Of a stretch of 64,000 bases of DNA, positions 41,197 through 50,108 are shown in pieces (within the stretch, counting starts at the first letter, position 1; every line of letters begins with the position of its first letter). The stretch is from assembly GCF_024623455.1 (NCBI RefSeq), contig NZ_JANIPJ010000023.1:42702-106701 (forward strand). Reading direction: 5' to 3'. Both the position numbers and the translations under genes were made by a program. The DNA is from Paenibacillus soyae (lineage in GTDB: Bacteria > Bacillota > Bacilli > Paenibacillales > Paenibacillaceae). The notes beneath the pieces were generated by a model. The model made no database searches and was not told the DNA's origin. It worked only from the letters and a program-made list of their open reading frames with translations.

Positions 41197-42879
41197 ATGA
41201 AAAAGGCATTCTGGAAGGAAGCGGTCGTGTACCAGATTTACCCGAGGAGCTTCATGGATTCGAACGGAGACGGGATCGGCGACCTGCAGGGCATCATTGC
41301 CAAGCTGGATTACTTGAAGGAGCTTGGCGTGGACGTCATCTGGCTTAGCCCCGTATTCAAATCGCCGAATGACGACAACGGCTACGATATTAGCGATTAC
41401 CGAGACATTATGGACGAGTTCGGCACGATGGCGGACTGGGAGGAGCTGCTCGAAGGCCTTCACGGCCGCGGCATGAAGCTGATGATGGACCTCGTCGTGA
41501 ACCATTCCTCGGACGAGCATGCTTGGTTCGCGGAGTCGCGCAGCTCGAAGGACAGTCCGTACCGGGATTACTACATGTGGCGTCCCGCGAACGAGAAGGG
41601 CGAGGAGCCGAACAATTGGGTGTCGTTCTTCGGCGGCTCCGCTTGGCAGTACGACGAGGCGACGTGCGAATATTTCCTCCATCTGTTCTCGAAGAAGCAG
41701 CCCGACCTGAACTGGGAAAGTCCTGCGCTCCGCAAGGAAGTGTACGACATGATGACGTTCTGGCTCGACAAGGGCATCGACGGCTTCCGCATGGACGTCA
41801 TCAACTGCATCTCGAAGACGCCGGGGCTGCCTAGCGTGGGCGAAGACCGGTATGCATGGGGCGGCGAGCATTTCATGAACGGCCCGCGAATTCACGAATT
41901 TCTGCAGGAGATGAACCGCGAGGTGCTCTCGCGATACGACATCATGACCGTCGGCGAAATGCCGGGCGCGACCGTTGATCAAGCGAAGCTGTACACGGGC
42001 GAAGACCGCGGCGAGCTGAACATGGTGTTCCAATTCGAGCACATGGACGTGGATTCCGGCCCGGGCGGCAAGTGGGACGTGAAGCCATGGACGCTCAACG
42101 GGCTGCGGGATATCCTCCACAAGTGGCAGACGGGCCTGGCCGAGGATGGCTGGAACAGCCTCTACCTGAATAACCATGACCAGCCGCGCATGGTATCCCG
42201 ATTCGGAGACGCGGACAAGTACCGCAAGGAGTCGGCCAAGATGCTGGCAACGCTGCTTCACACGCTGAAGGGCACGCCGTACATTTACCAGGGCGAGGAG
42301 CTCGGCATGACGAACGTCCGGTTCGAGTCGATCGGCGACTACCGCGATATCGAGACGCTGAACATGTACCGCGAGCAGCATACCGAGCAAGGGAAGCCGG
42401 AGGCGGACGTTATGGCGTCCATCTATGCCAAAGGCCGCGACAACGCACGAACGCCGATGCAATGGGATGCTTCGCCGAACGGCGGATTCACGTCGGGCAC
42501 GCCGTGGATTGCGTCCAATCCGAACTTCGCGAGCATCAATGCCGAGCAGGCACTGCAGGATCCGGATTCGATCTTCCACTATTACAAGAAGCTGATCGCC
42601 TTGCGCAAGCGGCACCCGATTATGTCCTACGGCAGCTACGAGCTGCTCCTGCCGGATCACGAGCGCATTTACGCGTACACGAGGGAGCTGGACGGAGAAA
42701 AGTGGCTGATCCTGCTTAACTTCTTCGGCGAGCCGGCGCTGTTCGAGCTGCCAAACGAGCTTGAGCATGGCTCCAGGGAGCTTATCATCAGCAACTACGG
42801 CGACGTAGATGCCGCGGAGGATATTCGAAGCCTGCCGCTTCGTCCTTACGAAGCAAGGGTATACGCCATCGCGAAGTAA
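41197..42879 (+). CDS. Oligo-1,6-glucosidase / alpha-glucosidase, GH13
   Basis: The 560-residue enzyme cuts terminal alpha-1,6 (and perhaps alpha-1,4) glucose units from isomalto-oligosaccharides in the cytoplasm. GH13 regions are present: VVNHSSDEHAWF, GFRMDVIN with nucleophile Asp200, TVGEMPG with acid/base Glu254, and YLNNHDQPR with Asp328. These numbers nearly equal those of Bacillus cereus oligo-1,6-glucosidase (Asp199, Glu255, Asp329). The ATG at 41197 follows AGGAGTGAACGAA. Downstream lie a sugar ABC importer and a GH66 enzyme, which supports dextran-derived substrates. Confidence 0.93.
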   Translation: MKKAFWKEAVVYQIYPRSFMDSNGDGIGDLQGIIAKLDYLKELGVDVIWLSPVFKSPNDDNGYDISDYRDIMDEFGTMADWEELLEGLHGRGMKLMMDLVVNHSSDEHAWFAESRSSKDSPYRDYYMWRPANEKGEEPNNWVSFFGGSAWQYDEATCEYFLHLFSKKQPDLNWESPALRKEVYDMMTFWLDKGIDGFRMDVINCISKTPGLPSVGEDRYAWGGEHFMNGPRIHEFLQEMNREVLSRYDIMTVGEMPGATVDQAKLYTGEDRGELNMVFQFEHMDVDSGPGGKWDVKPWTLNGLRDILHKWQTGLAEDGWNSLYLNNHDQPRMVSRFGDADKYRKESAKMLATLLHTLKGTPYIYQGEELGMTNVRFESIGDYRDIETLNMYREQHTEQGKPEADVMASIYAKGRDNARTPMQWDASPNGGFTSGTPWIASNPNFASINAEQALQDPDSIFHYYKKLIALRKRHPIMSYGSYELLLPDHERIYAYTRELDGEKWLILLNFFGEPALFELPNELEHGSRELIISNYGDVDAAEDIRSLPLRPYEARVYAIAK

Positions 42880-43000
42880 CGGGAGCGGCGGGGGTCGCGG
42901 GACACGGTAGGTGCATCATTTACAGCTCCATCGTAATATTGCACACCAAGCCGCGTCCGCTTGTCCCGCGCAACCGGTAATATACGACACGCTATTGTGA

Positions 43001-43015
43001 ATGTAAACGGTTACC
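43001..43015 (+). promoter_or_regulatory. cre-like site before the sugar ABC operon
   Basis: ATGTAAACGGTTACC agrees with the CcpA cre consensus WTGNAANCGNWNNCW at all but the last position. It is 69 bases before the binding-protein start. Carbon catabolite repression or a LacI-type regulator is the natural reading. Confidence 0.65.
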
Positions 43016-43083
43016 CAAAAAGTCCCCGGAAGAGATAATCAAGAGGCACCACACAAACGAGAGCGAGAGGGGAGCAATAAAGC

Positions 43084-44403
43084 ATGAACAAAATGAGAAA
43101 AGCGGCCCTGACGGTTATGGCCCTGGCGATGGTATTCGTCATGGCGGCCTGCGCGGGCGGCAACGGCGGCAATAGCGCGAATGGCGGCAACGCCGGAAAC
43201 GGCGGCGCAAGCAACGGCGGCGGCGACTCCGCCCCCAAAGTAACGATCGAATACTGGCATACGTACAGCGACGCGGAAGAGGTCGTCCTGACGGAGAAGA
43301 TCAAGCCGGCGTTCGAGGACGCGCATCCGAACATCGAGCTGAAGCTGACGCGCATGCCGTACGAAGGGCTGAAGCAGCAAGTGATCGCGGGCGTGGCGGG
43401 CGACGCGGCGCCGGATCTGATGCGCATGGACATCGTATGGGTGCCGGAGTTCGCGGCGCAGAACGCGCTGATGGACGTGAGCAAGCTGGAAGGGTTCGAC
43501 GAGCTGAAGGCTAGCGTGTTCGAAGCGCCGATGGCGACGAACTTCTACAACGGCGGCTACTACGGCGTGCCGGTCAACACGAACACGAAGGTCGCCATCT
43601 ACAACAAAGCGACGCTTGAGGAAGCCGGCCTGACGGAAGCGCCGAAAACGATGGATGAGCTTGTGGCCGCGGCGAAGACGCTGAAGGGCAAGGGCAAATA
43701 CGGCATCGGCGTATCCGGCATACACGCTTGGGGTCTCGGCCCATGGTTCTGGAGCCTTGGCGGATCGATTACGAACGAAGACTACACGAAGGTTGACGGC
43801 TATTTGAATAGCGAAGCGAGCGTAAAGGCGCTGCAGACGATCGTCGATTGGAACAACGAGGGCCTCGTCCTGCCGGTCATGCTGGGCGGCGAGCCGGGTA
43901 CATGGGACGGCATCGTGAGCGGCGACTACCTGATGAGCGACGACGGCCCTTGGTTCTACAGCACGAAGATCGCGGAGCAGGAAGCGACGGGCTTCAATCC
44001 GCTGGAGCAGACGGTTAGAGCGATCATGCCTGCGGGCGACGGCGGCAGCCGTTCCGTCATCGGCGGCGAGAACCTGGTCATGTTCGCGAATTCCAAGCAT
44101 CCGGAGGAGGCCTGGACGTTCGCGAAATGGATGCTGACGGAAGAGCCTCAGAAGATTATGGCGGAGACGGGTCTTATTCCTACCAACACGACCGCGGCCG
44201 ACGCGATGACGACCATGGACATTCCGTTCGTCGACACGTACGTCGAGCAGCTGAAGACGGCATTGCCGCGCACGCCGATCCCGCAATGGGGCGAAGTGGA
44301 AGCGATCTTCAACCTGGCGTTCGAGAAAGCCATTCGCGGCGAGCAGGAGCCGAAGGCGGCGCTGGAAGAAGCCGTGAAGCAGATCGAAGCGATACTGAAA
44401 TAA
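43084..44403 (+). CDS. Sugar ABC transporter binding protein (CUT1)
   Basis: The 439-residue lipoprotein has lipobox VMAAC (Cys23), a Gly/Asn linker and a family 1 extracellular solute-binding fold: IEYWHTYSDAEEVVLTEKIK, then RMPYEGLKQQVIAGVAG, DLMRMDIVWVPEFA and IGGENLVMFA. It is followed by two permease genes but no ATPase, so a shared MsmX-type ATPase encoded elsewhere is expected. GH13 and GH66 genes on both sides point to isomalto-oligosaccharides as ligand. GAGAGGGGAGCAA precedes the ATG. Confidence 0.92.
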   Translation: MNKMRKAALTVMALAMVFVMAACAGGNGGNSANGGNAGNGGASNGGGDSAPKVTIEYWHTYSDAEEVVLTEKIKPAFEDAHPNIELKLTRMPYEGLKQQVIAGVAGDAAPDLMRMDIVWVPEFAAQNALMDVSKLEGFDELKASVFEAPMATNFYNGGYYGVPVNTNTKVAIYNKATLEEAGLTEAPKTMDELVAAAKTLKGKGKYGIGVSGIHAWGLGPWFWSLGGSITNEDYTKVDGYLNSEASVKALQTIVDWNNEGLVLPVMLGGEPGTWDGIVSGDYLMSDDGPWFYSTKIAEQEATGFNPLEQTVRAIMPAGDGGSRSVIGGENLVMFANSKHPEEAWTFAKWMLTEEPQKIMAETGLIPTNTTAADAMTTMDIPFVDTYVEQLKTALPRTPIPQWGEVEAIFNLAFEKAIRGEQEPKAALEEAVKQIEAILK

Positions 44404-44419
44404 CGAGTAACGAACCGAA

Positions 44420-44482
44420 GGAAGGGCGAATTCGCCGGCCGGCTAGGCGCGTGCCAGCGCCGCCGAGGGCGATCTCCCTTCC
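44420..44482 (+). promoter_or_regulatory. Stem-loop between binding protein and permease genes
   Basis: GGAAGGG (44420-44426) pairs with CCCTTCC (44476-44482), and the inside is GC-rich with further pairs (GGCGC with GCGCC). Such structures after binding-protein genes protect the upstream mRNA and lower permease expression. Confidence 0.5.
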
Positions 44483-44522
44483 TCCCTTATGAAAGCACCT
44501 CATGAAAGGAGGCCTAAAGCTC

Positions 44523-45482
44523 ATGTCCGCTTCCCTATTGACGCCGGAGACGAAGCAAGCGCCCATGAAGAGCAAAAGCAAATTCAAGCTGGGCCTGCGG
44601 CAATGGATGGCCGTGCTGCCCTATGTGGCGATAGGCTTCATCGGCATCGCCGTATTCGTCATCTACCCGATGATCCGCAACATCATGATCAGCTTCCAGG
44701 ATTACAGCATCATGCCGAACGCGGCGAATCCGTGGGTCGGCTTCGACAACTATACGAAGGTTTTCCAGGATCCGAACGATAGGTTCCTGATCGCTTTGCG
44801 CAATACGTTCCTGAACGTGGCGGCCACCGTGCCGGTCAACTGGTTCCTCGCGATCTTCTTCGCGGTTCTGATCAACGCCAAATTCGTCAAATTCAAGATT
44901 GCGTTCCGCACGATCTATTACTTGCCGATCGTTACGTCGTGGATCATTATCGCACTCTTGTTCAAATATTTGTTCGCCGACGGCGACGGAGGCTTCATCA
45001 ATTACATTCTGCACGCCAAGCTCGGCATCTTGTCCGAGCCGATCGCGTGGCGCAGCAATTACTGGTCGGCCATGATCATGATCTGGCTGTTCCACATCTG
45101 GAAGACGGTCGGCTGGGGCGTCGTCATCTACCTCGCGGCGCTGCAGGGCGTACCGAAGGATCTGTACGAGGCGGCCGACATCGACGGCGCGAACGCGAAC
45201 CAGAAGTTCTGGCGCATTACGATTCCGCTTCTGAAGCCGATTACGTTGTTCGTCGTCATCAACCTGATCAACGGGGCGTTCGGATTTTTCCCGCAGGTGT
45301 ACTTCATTACCCAAGGCGGCCCGATGAACCAGACGCACGTCATCCCAAGCTTGATCTACATCGAGGCGTTCCAGAACCTGAAGTTCGGACCGGCGTCGGC
45401 CATGGGCGTCATGATGGGCCTGCTCGTATTCGTCATGACCTACACGCAGATGAAAAAAATCGGAAGACAAAAAATGTTCTAA
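44523..45482 (+). CDS. Sugar ABC transporter permease (MalF/UgpA type)
   Basis: The 319-residue membrane protein has six helices and the EAA loop EAADIDGANANQKFWRITIP that contacts the ATPase. An in-frame ATG at 44502 overlaps the AAAGGAGG ribosome site, so the ATG at 44523 is the start. It forms the importer with the next gene and the binding protein at 43084. Confidence 0.92.
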   Translation: MSASLLTPETKQAPMKSKSKFKLGLRQWMAVLPYVAIGFIGIAVFVIYPMIRNIMISFQDYSIMPNAANPWVGFDNYTKVFQDPNDRFLIALRNTFLNVAATVPVNWFLAIFFAVLINAKFVKFKIAFRTIYYLPIVTSWIIIALLFKYLFADGDGGFINYILHAKLGILSEPIAWRSNYWSAMIMIWLFHIWKTVGWGVVIYLAALQGVPKDLYEAADIDGANANQKFWRITIPLLKPITLFVVINLINGAFGFFPQVYFITQGGPMNQTHVIPSLIYIEAFQNLKFGPASAMGVMMGLLVFVMTYTQMKKIGRQKMF

Positions 45483-45494
45483 GGAGGAGCGCTT

Positions 45495-46328
45495 ATGCAC
45501 ACATCGTTTCTTAATAAATTCATCGTCTACGCGATCATCATAGCGGGCGCTCTTCTGTTCGTCTTCCCGTTCATCTACATGATCCTGACGACGTTCTTCC
45601 TCGGCACGAACACGCTGCCGAAGCCGGATCAGGTGTTCTCGGTCAAGGTCAACTTCGCCAACTACGTGACGGTATGGAACAAAAACAACTTCGTCGGCTA
45701 CTTCATGAACAGCGTCGTCGTCACGTCGGTGGCGATGGTCGGCTCGCTGTTCCTGGGCGCCTTGACCGCATACGGCTTCGCACGGTTCACGTTCCCCGGC
45801 AAGGAGCTCGTGTTCCGGATTTTCCTGCTGACCATGTTCATCCCGGGCGTCATCAACATCATCCCGCAGTTCGTCATCATCAAGGACATGGGACTCGTGA
45901 ACACGTTCAGCGGCCTGTGGCTCGTCTATATCGCGGGCGGCGTCATCGGCAACGTGTTCTTCCTGCGGGGCTTCTTCGAGAGCATTCCGAAGGAGCTGGA
46001 GGAATCCGTCCTGATCGACGGCGGCGGCAACTGGCGCATCTTCTGGAACATTTACCTGCCGCAGTCGCTTCCCGCGCTCGGCACGCTGGCCATCTTTATT
46101 TTCCAAGGGACATGGGAGGAATACTTCCTGGCGCTTACGATCATCAAGAGCGAAGCGATGCGGACGCTGCCGATCGCGATCCTCATGTTCAACGACAAAT
46201 ATTCGACCAACTACGGCCAAGTGTTCGCGGCGTCCATGATCGCGCTGCTGCCGGTCATCCTGCTGTACGTGACGTTCCAGAAGAAGTTCGTGCAATCCGG
46301 CTTCAACGAGGGCGGCGTGAAAGGCTAA
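45495..46328 (+). CDS. Sugar ABC transporter permease (MalG/UgpE type)
   Basis: The 277-residue membrane protein has six helices and an EAA loop (PKELEESVLIDGGGNWRIFW). It starts 12 bases after the MalF-type gene, behind AAGGAGGAGCG. Second membrane half of the CUT1 importer. The C-terminus VQSGFNEGGVKG is typical of the family. Confidence 0.92.
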   Translation: MHTSFLNKFIVYAIIIAGALLFVFPFIYMILTTFFLGTNTLPKPDQVFSVKVNFANYVTVWNKNNFVGYFMNSVVVTSVAMVGSLFLGALTAYGFARFTFPGKELVFRIFLLTMFIPGVINIIPQFVIIKDMGLVNTFSGLWLVYIAGGVIGNVFFLRGFFESIPKELEESVLIDGGGNWRIFWNIYLPQSLPALGTLAIFIFQGTWEEYFLALTIIKSEAMRTLPIAILMFNDKYSTNYGQVFAASMIALLPVILLYVTFQKKFVQSGFNEGGVKG

Positions 46329-46351
46329 TCCAAAGTCGCAAGGAGAACGAT

Positions 46352-48151
46352 ATGAACTCTACTTTGAAAATAGTTCGCGCCAAAACGGCCGCCGTCTGCG
46401 CGGGCTTGCTGGTCATCCCGGCGCTGCTCGGCGGATGCTTTGATAGCGGCAGCGCAAAGGTGGATCCCCGCGATGCGGGAGACGCCGATATGCTCGTCTA
46501 CGTGACGACCGACAAGGCAAGATACGCTCCCGGCGAGCCGGTGAAATTCGCTCTCACGATGAACGAATCGGCGCAGCGCGGCGAGCTTCTCGTCCGCTAC
46601 AAGCATCTCGACGAGACGATCGACGAAGCGAAGATCGAATGGGACGGCTCTCCGACGGTTCATTGGGAATGGCAGCCGTCCGAGACGGACTATCAAGGCT
46701 ATTTGACGGAGATTTTCGTCAAGCAAGGCAAGGAAATGGTCGATCACGCCAACATCGCGGTCGACGTCTCCTCCGATTGGGGCAAGTTCCCGCGCTACGG
46801 CTACCTGGCGGACTTCATGGCGATGGAGGCTGCCGAGCAGGAAGCGGTCATCGAGCGGCTGAACCGCTACCGGATTAACGGCATCCAGTTCTACGACTGG
46901 CAGTGGAAGCATCATAAGCCGCTGAAGCTGGAAGGGGACGCGCCGGCAAAGCAGTGGCCGGAAATTGCGAACCGTCTGGTTGCTTACGACACGGTGAAGA
47001 ACTACATCGATCTGGCTCACGGCAAAAGCATGAAGGCGATGAATTATAATCTATTGTTCGGCGCCTTCGACGATTCGGAGCAGGACGGCGTGAAGCGGGA
47101 GTGGGGCATGTTCAAGGACCCGCTGCTCACGAACCAAGATAAGCATCCGCTGCCGGAAAGCTGGGCGAGCGACATCCTGCTCTTGAATCCCGCGAACGAA
47201 GAGTGGCAGAGCTACCTGTTCGAAGAGGAGAAGAAGGTATTCGAGCATCTGCCGTTCGACGGCTGGCATGTCGACCAGCTTGGCGACCGCGGCGTCTTGT
47301 ACGATGCGAACGCCGACAAGATCAACCTGCCGGATACGTATGAATCGTTCATGAACGCGGCGAAGAAGGAGATTGACGTCGATTACGTCATGAACGCGGT
47401 CGGCCAGTTCGGGCAGGCGAATATCGCGAAGACGCCGGTCGAATTTCTATACACCGAAGTGTGGGACGCGCATCCGGGCTATCGCAACTTGAAAGAAATC
47501 GCCGACCAGAACTATAAATACAGCAAAGGCGCGCTCAACACCGTGTTCGCGGCTTACATGAACTATGATCACGCCGATTCCGCGGGCGAGTTCAACACGC
47601 CGGGCGTGCTGCTGACGGACGCCGTCATCTTCGCCTCGGGCGGCTCGCATCTCGAGCTGGGCGAGAACATGCTGGCGAAGGAGTATTTTCCGAATCGCAA
47701 CCTGAAGATGACCGAGGAGCTGCAGGACGCGCTCGTGTCGTATTACGATTTCCTCACGGCATATCAGAACCTGCTTCGCGACGGCGCGACGGACAAGGAG
47801 CTGGAGTCCGCGTCGGCAGAAGGGGCGGAGCTGTCGGATCAGCCGGAACGGGGCAAGGTGTGGGCGTTCGCGAAGGAAGCTCAAGGACGGACGGTTCTGC
47901 ATCTGATCAACTTCACGGACGCGGCGACGCTGGAATGGCAGGATAACAAGGCAGACCAGACCGAGCCGAACGAGATCGCGGACGCGAAGGTAACGGTGAA
48001 GGCGGATGGCAAAGTGAAGAAGGCGTGGATGGCTTCGCCGGATTATTACGGCGGCTCGGCCGTGCCGCTCGACTTCAAGCAGAAGGACGGGGAAGTGGCG
48101 CTTACGCTGCCGAAGCTGAAGTATTGGAATATGATTGTTTTGGAATATTAA
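46352..48151 (+). CDS. GH66 family lipoprotein (dextranase or cycloisomaltooligosaccharide-forming)
   Basis: The 599-residue lipoprotein (lipobox LLGGC, Cys29) has an N-terminal beta-sandwich (DKARYAPGEPVKFALTM) and a GH66 TIM barrel: RYRINGIQFYDWQWKHHKPL, nucleophile Asp308 (GWHVDQLGDRG), acid/base Glu369 (FLYTEVWDAHP), and a C-terminal beta domain. GH66 enzymes cut dextran or form cyclic isomalto-oligosaccharides. I see no CBM35 insert, so plain dextranase action is more likely, but not sure. It would act at the outer membrane face and feed the importer before it. The ATG follows AAGGAGAACGAT. Confidence 0.88.
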   Translation: MNSTLKIVRAKTAAVCAGLLVIPALLGGCFDSGSAKVDPRDAGDADMLVYVTTDKARYAPGEPVKFALTMNESAQRGELLVRYKHLDETIDEAKIEWDGSPTVHWEWQPSETDYQGYLTEIFVKQGKEMVDHANIAVDVSSDWGKFPRYGYLADFMAMEAAEQEAVIERLNRYRINGIQFYDWQWKHHKPLKLEGDAPAKQWPEIANRLVAYDTVKNYIDLAHGKSMKAMNYNLLFGAFDDSEQDGVKREWGMFKDPLLTNQDKHPLPESWASDILLLNPANEEWQSYLFEEEKKVFEHLPFDGWHVDQLGDRGVLYDANADKINLPDTYESFMNAAKKEIDVDYVMNAVGQFGQANIAKTPVEFLYTEVWDAHPGYRNLKEIADQNYKYSKGALNTVFAAYMNYDHADSAGEFNTPGVLLTDAVIFASGGSHLELGENMLAKEYFPNRNLKMTEELQDALVSYYDFLTAYQNLLRDGATDKELESASAEGAELSDQPERGKVWAFAKEAQGRTVLHLINFTDAATLEWQDNKADQTEPNEIADAKVTVKADGKVKKAWMASPDYYGGSAVPLDFKQKDGEVALTLPKLKYWNMIVLEY

Positions 48152-48158
48152 GGTAGTG

Positions 48159-48184
48159 AAGACGCCTCCGGAGGGCGTCTTTGC
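48159..48184 (+). terminator. Rho-independent terminator
   Basis: AAGACGCC pairs with GGCGTCTT; the inside TCCGGA is also self-complementary. Short T tail. Confidence 0.75.
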
Positions 48185-48278
48185 GTCGTTGTATCGCGGA
48201 AGCAGCCGCAGGCGGGACAATCGGTGTATACTGGAGTCCCGGCCCCGCGGCCGGACTAGAGAGGAGGAGGATCGCAAG

Positions 48279-50108
48279 ATGGCGGAAAGATGGCGCAAGC
48301 GGAACCGGATGTCTTTTACGGCCCGGATGATTGCGGCTTTCGTGCTCGTTATTCTGATCCCGACCTTGTTCACCAGCTTCTCCTTCTATGTCGTCTCGAA
48401 CGCCACCGTGAAGCAGAACGTGCGCGAGGCTTCCATTCAGATCGCGAAGCAGGGCGCGGACTCTTTATCTTTTATTTTCAACGCGGGCAGCGACGTGTCC
48501 GATATGATCTACATCGACTCCCGCATCCAGCATGTGCTGGCGAATCAGCCGTCCGAAGGGGTGGATCTGGTTCTATGGCGCGAGAACGAAGAGTATATGA
48601 AGAGCTTCCTGAACAACGTCGTCTATTCCAGCTCCTTCGTCAATATCGTGTACGTCCTTAAGGATCATGAGACGGGATGGGGGAGCGGCACGTTCTCCCG
48701 GGTCAAGCTGGCCCGTTACTACGTGCAGGATCAGCCATGGGCCGCGGAGGCGAGAGAGTTGGAAGGCGGACTCGTCTGGAGCCCGATCATGGCCGACCAG
48801 CTTAGCAGCGGAGGGGACAACACGGAGATGGTGCTTCCCATCGGCAGAGCGATCAAGGATTACGGGAGCGGCGCGACGGTCGGCTATATTTTGGTCAATC
48901 TGAACGGACGCAAGCTTATCGACAAAATCGAGGAGATGAAGCTCGGGCAGACGGGAAGCTTCTTCGTCGTGAACGGCGAAGGGCGCATCATGGTGTCGGC
49001 GGATCAGGGACGGATCGGAAGCGTCGTGCCGAACCGGGAGCTGCTTGCCCATATTACGAACGATCAGCGCATCGAATTCGAATTCAAGCAGGAGGACGTG
49101 CATCATTATGGGGTGAAGCAGCCGCTCAGCAACGGCTGGTTGCTGGTCGGCACGGTGCCCGTTCATGAAATAACGGACCGGCTGAGCGCGCTGCACCGCA
49201 ATATTCTGATGTCGTTCGGCGTATTCACTCTTCTCGGCATCGGCATGGGGCTCGTCATCGCGAGCCGCGTCACGCGGCCGGTCAAGCAGCTGACCAAAGG
49301 CATGAAGCTGGTGCAGAAGGGCGATCTGACGGTGCGGACGGATGTCCGTACGAACGACGAATTCGGCTTGATGAGCCATCAGTTCAACAAAATGATCGGC
49401 GACATCAACGTGCTGATGGAGCAGGTGACGGAGGAGCAGAAGCTGAAGCAGGAGGCGGAGCTTCGGGCGGCCGTCCACCGCATCAACCCTCACTTCCTGT
49501 TCAATACGCTCGGCACGATCCGCTGGCTGATCAAATACGGCCAATCCGAGAAGGCCTATGAAGGCATCTCCGCCTTGACGAGGCTACTTGAAGCCAATAT
49601 GGGCAAGAAGGGCAGCTTCGTGACGATCGCGGAGGAGCTGGACATTATCGAAAAATATTTGGTCATCCTGGAAATGAGATACAATCTGAAGTTCCATTTG
49701 CGCTTGAGCGTGGAGGAGTCTGCGGCGGCGCTTCCGGTGCCGCGCATGCTGATCCAGCCGCTGGTGGAGAACGCGATATTCCACGGCATCGTGCCTAAGG
49801 GCACGGACGGCGAAATCGGCATCGACGTCGCCTCCGAAGGGGAAGCGGTCATCATAACGGTGACGGATAACGGAATCGGGCTTCTCCCGGAGAAGGAAGA
49901 CGTGATGGCGTCGGTGGAGAAAGCCGTTCGCGAGGGCCATACGGGCATCGGACTGCAGCATGTGCACGAATGCGCGCGGCTGTACTTCGAGCATGGCTCC
50001 AAGGTGACGCTGGAGCCGCGGGAGGAAGGCGGAGCCGAGGCCCGGATCGTGTTATTCCCGAAAAAAACGCCGAAGCAGGAGGGGGAAGCAGCATGTGGAC
50101 AGCTATGA
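48279..50108 (+). CDS. YesM-type sensor histidine kinase
   Basis: The 609-residue kinase has TM1 at about residues 15-38, a large outer sensor (about 40-290, probably dCache: VLPIGRAIKDYGSGATVGYI), TM2 near 300-320, HAMP (RPVKQLTKGMKLVQKGDLTV), the His_kinase region RINPHFLFNTLGTIRW with His405, and HATPase (MLIQPLVENAIFHGI; GIGLQHVHE). This is the LytS/YesM group that controls sugar uptake in Paenibacillus. The ATG follows GAGGAGGAGG. Its end overlaps the response regulator gene. Confidence 0.92.
   Translation: MAERWRKRNRMSFTARMIAAFVLVILIPTLFTSFSFYVVSNATVKQNVREASIQIAKQGADSLSFIFNAGSDVSDMIYIDSRIQHVLANQPSEGVDLVLWRENEEYMKSFLNNVVYSSSFVNIVYVLKDHETGWGSGTFSRVKLARYYVQDQPWAAEARELEGGLVWSPIMADQLSSGGDNTEMVLPIGRAIKDYGSGATVGYILVNLNGRKLIDKIEEMKLGQTGSFFVVNGEGRIMVSADQGRIGSVVPNRELLAHITNDQRIEFEFKQEDVHHYGVKQPLSNGWLLVGTVPVHEITDRLSALHRNILMSFGVFTLLGIGMGLVIASRVTRPVKQLTKGMKLVQKGDLTVRTDVRTNDEFGLMSHQFNKMIGDINVLMEQVTEEQKLKQEAELRAAVHRINPHFLFNTLGTIRWLIKYGQSEKAYEGISALTRLLEANMGKKGSFVTIAEELDIIEKYLVILEMRYNLKFHLRLSVEESAAALPVPRMLIQPLVENAIFHGIVPKGTDGEIGIDVASEGEAVIITVTDNGIGLLPEKEDVMASVEKAVREGHTGIGLQHVHECARLYFEHGSKVTLEPREEGGAEARIVLFPKKTPKQEGEAACGQL

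Noticed and set aside
41167..42768. 533-codon minus-strand frame in the oligo-1,6-glucosidase gene
   Set aside because: Same cause; no start signal and composition typical of a shadow.
44535..46295. 586-codon minus-strand frame across both permease genes
   Set aside because: Product is a run of Arg, Asp, His and Glu without any family mark; the plus-strand permeases explain the region.
45674..46351. Upstream extension of the GH66 frame
   Set aside because: The open frame runs back through the MalG-type permease gene, but the signal peptide and AAGGAGAACG ribosome site place the start at 46352.
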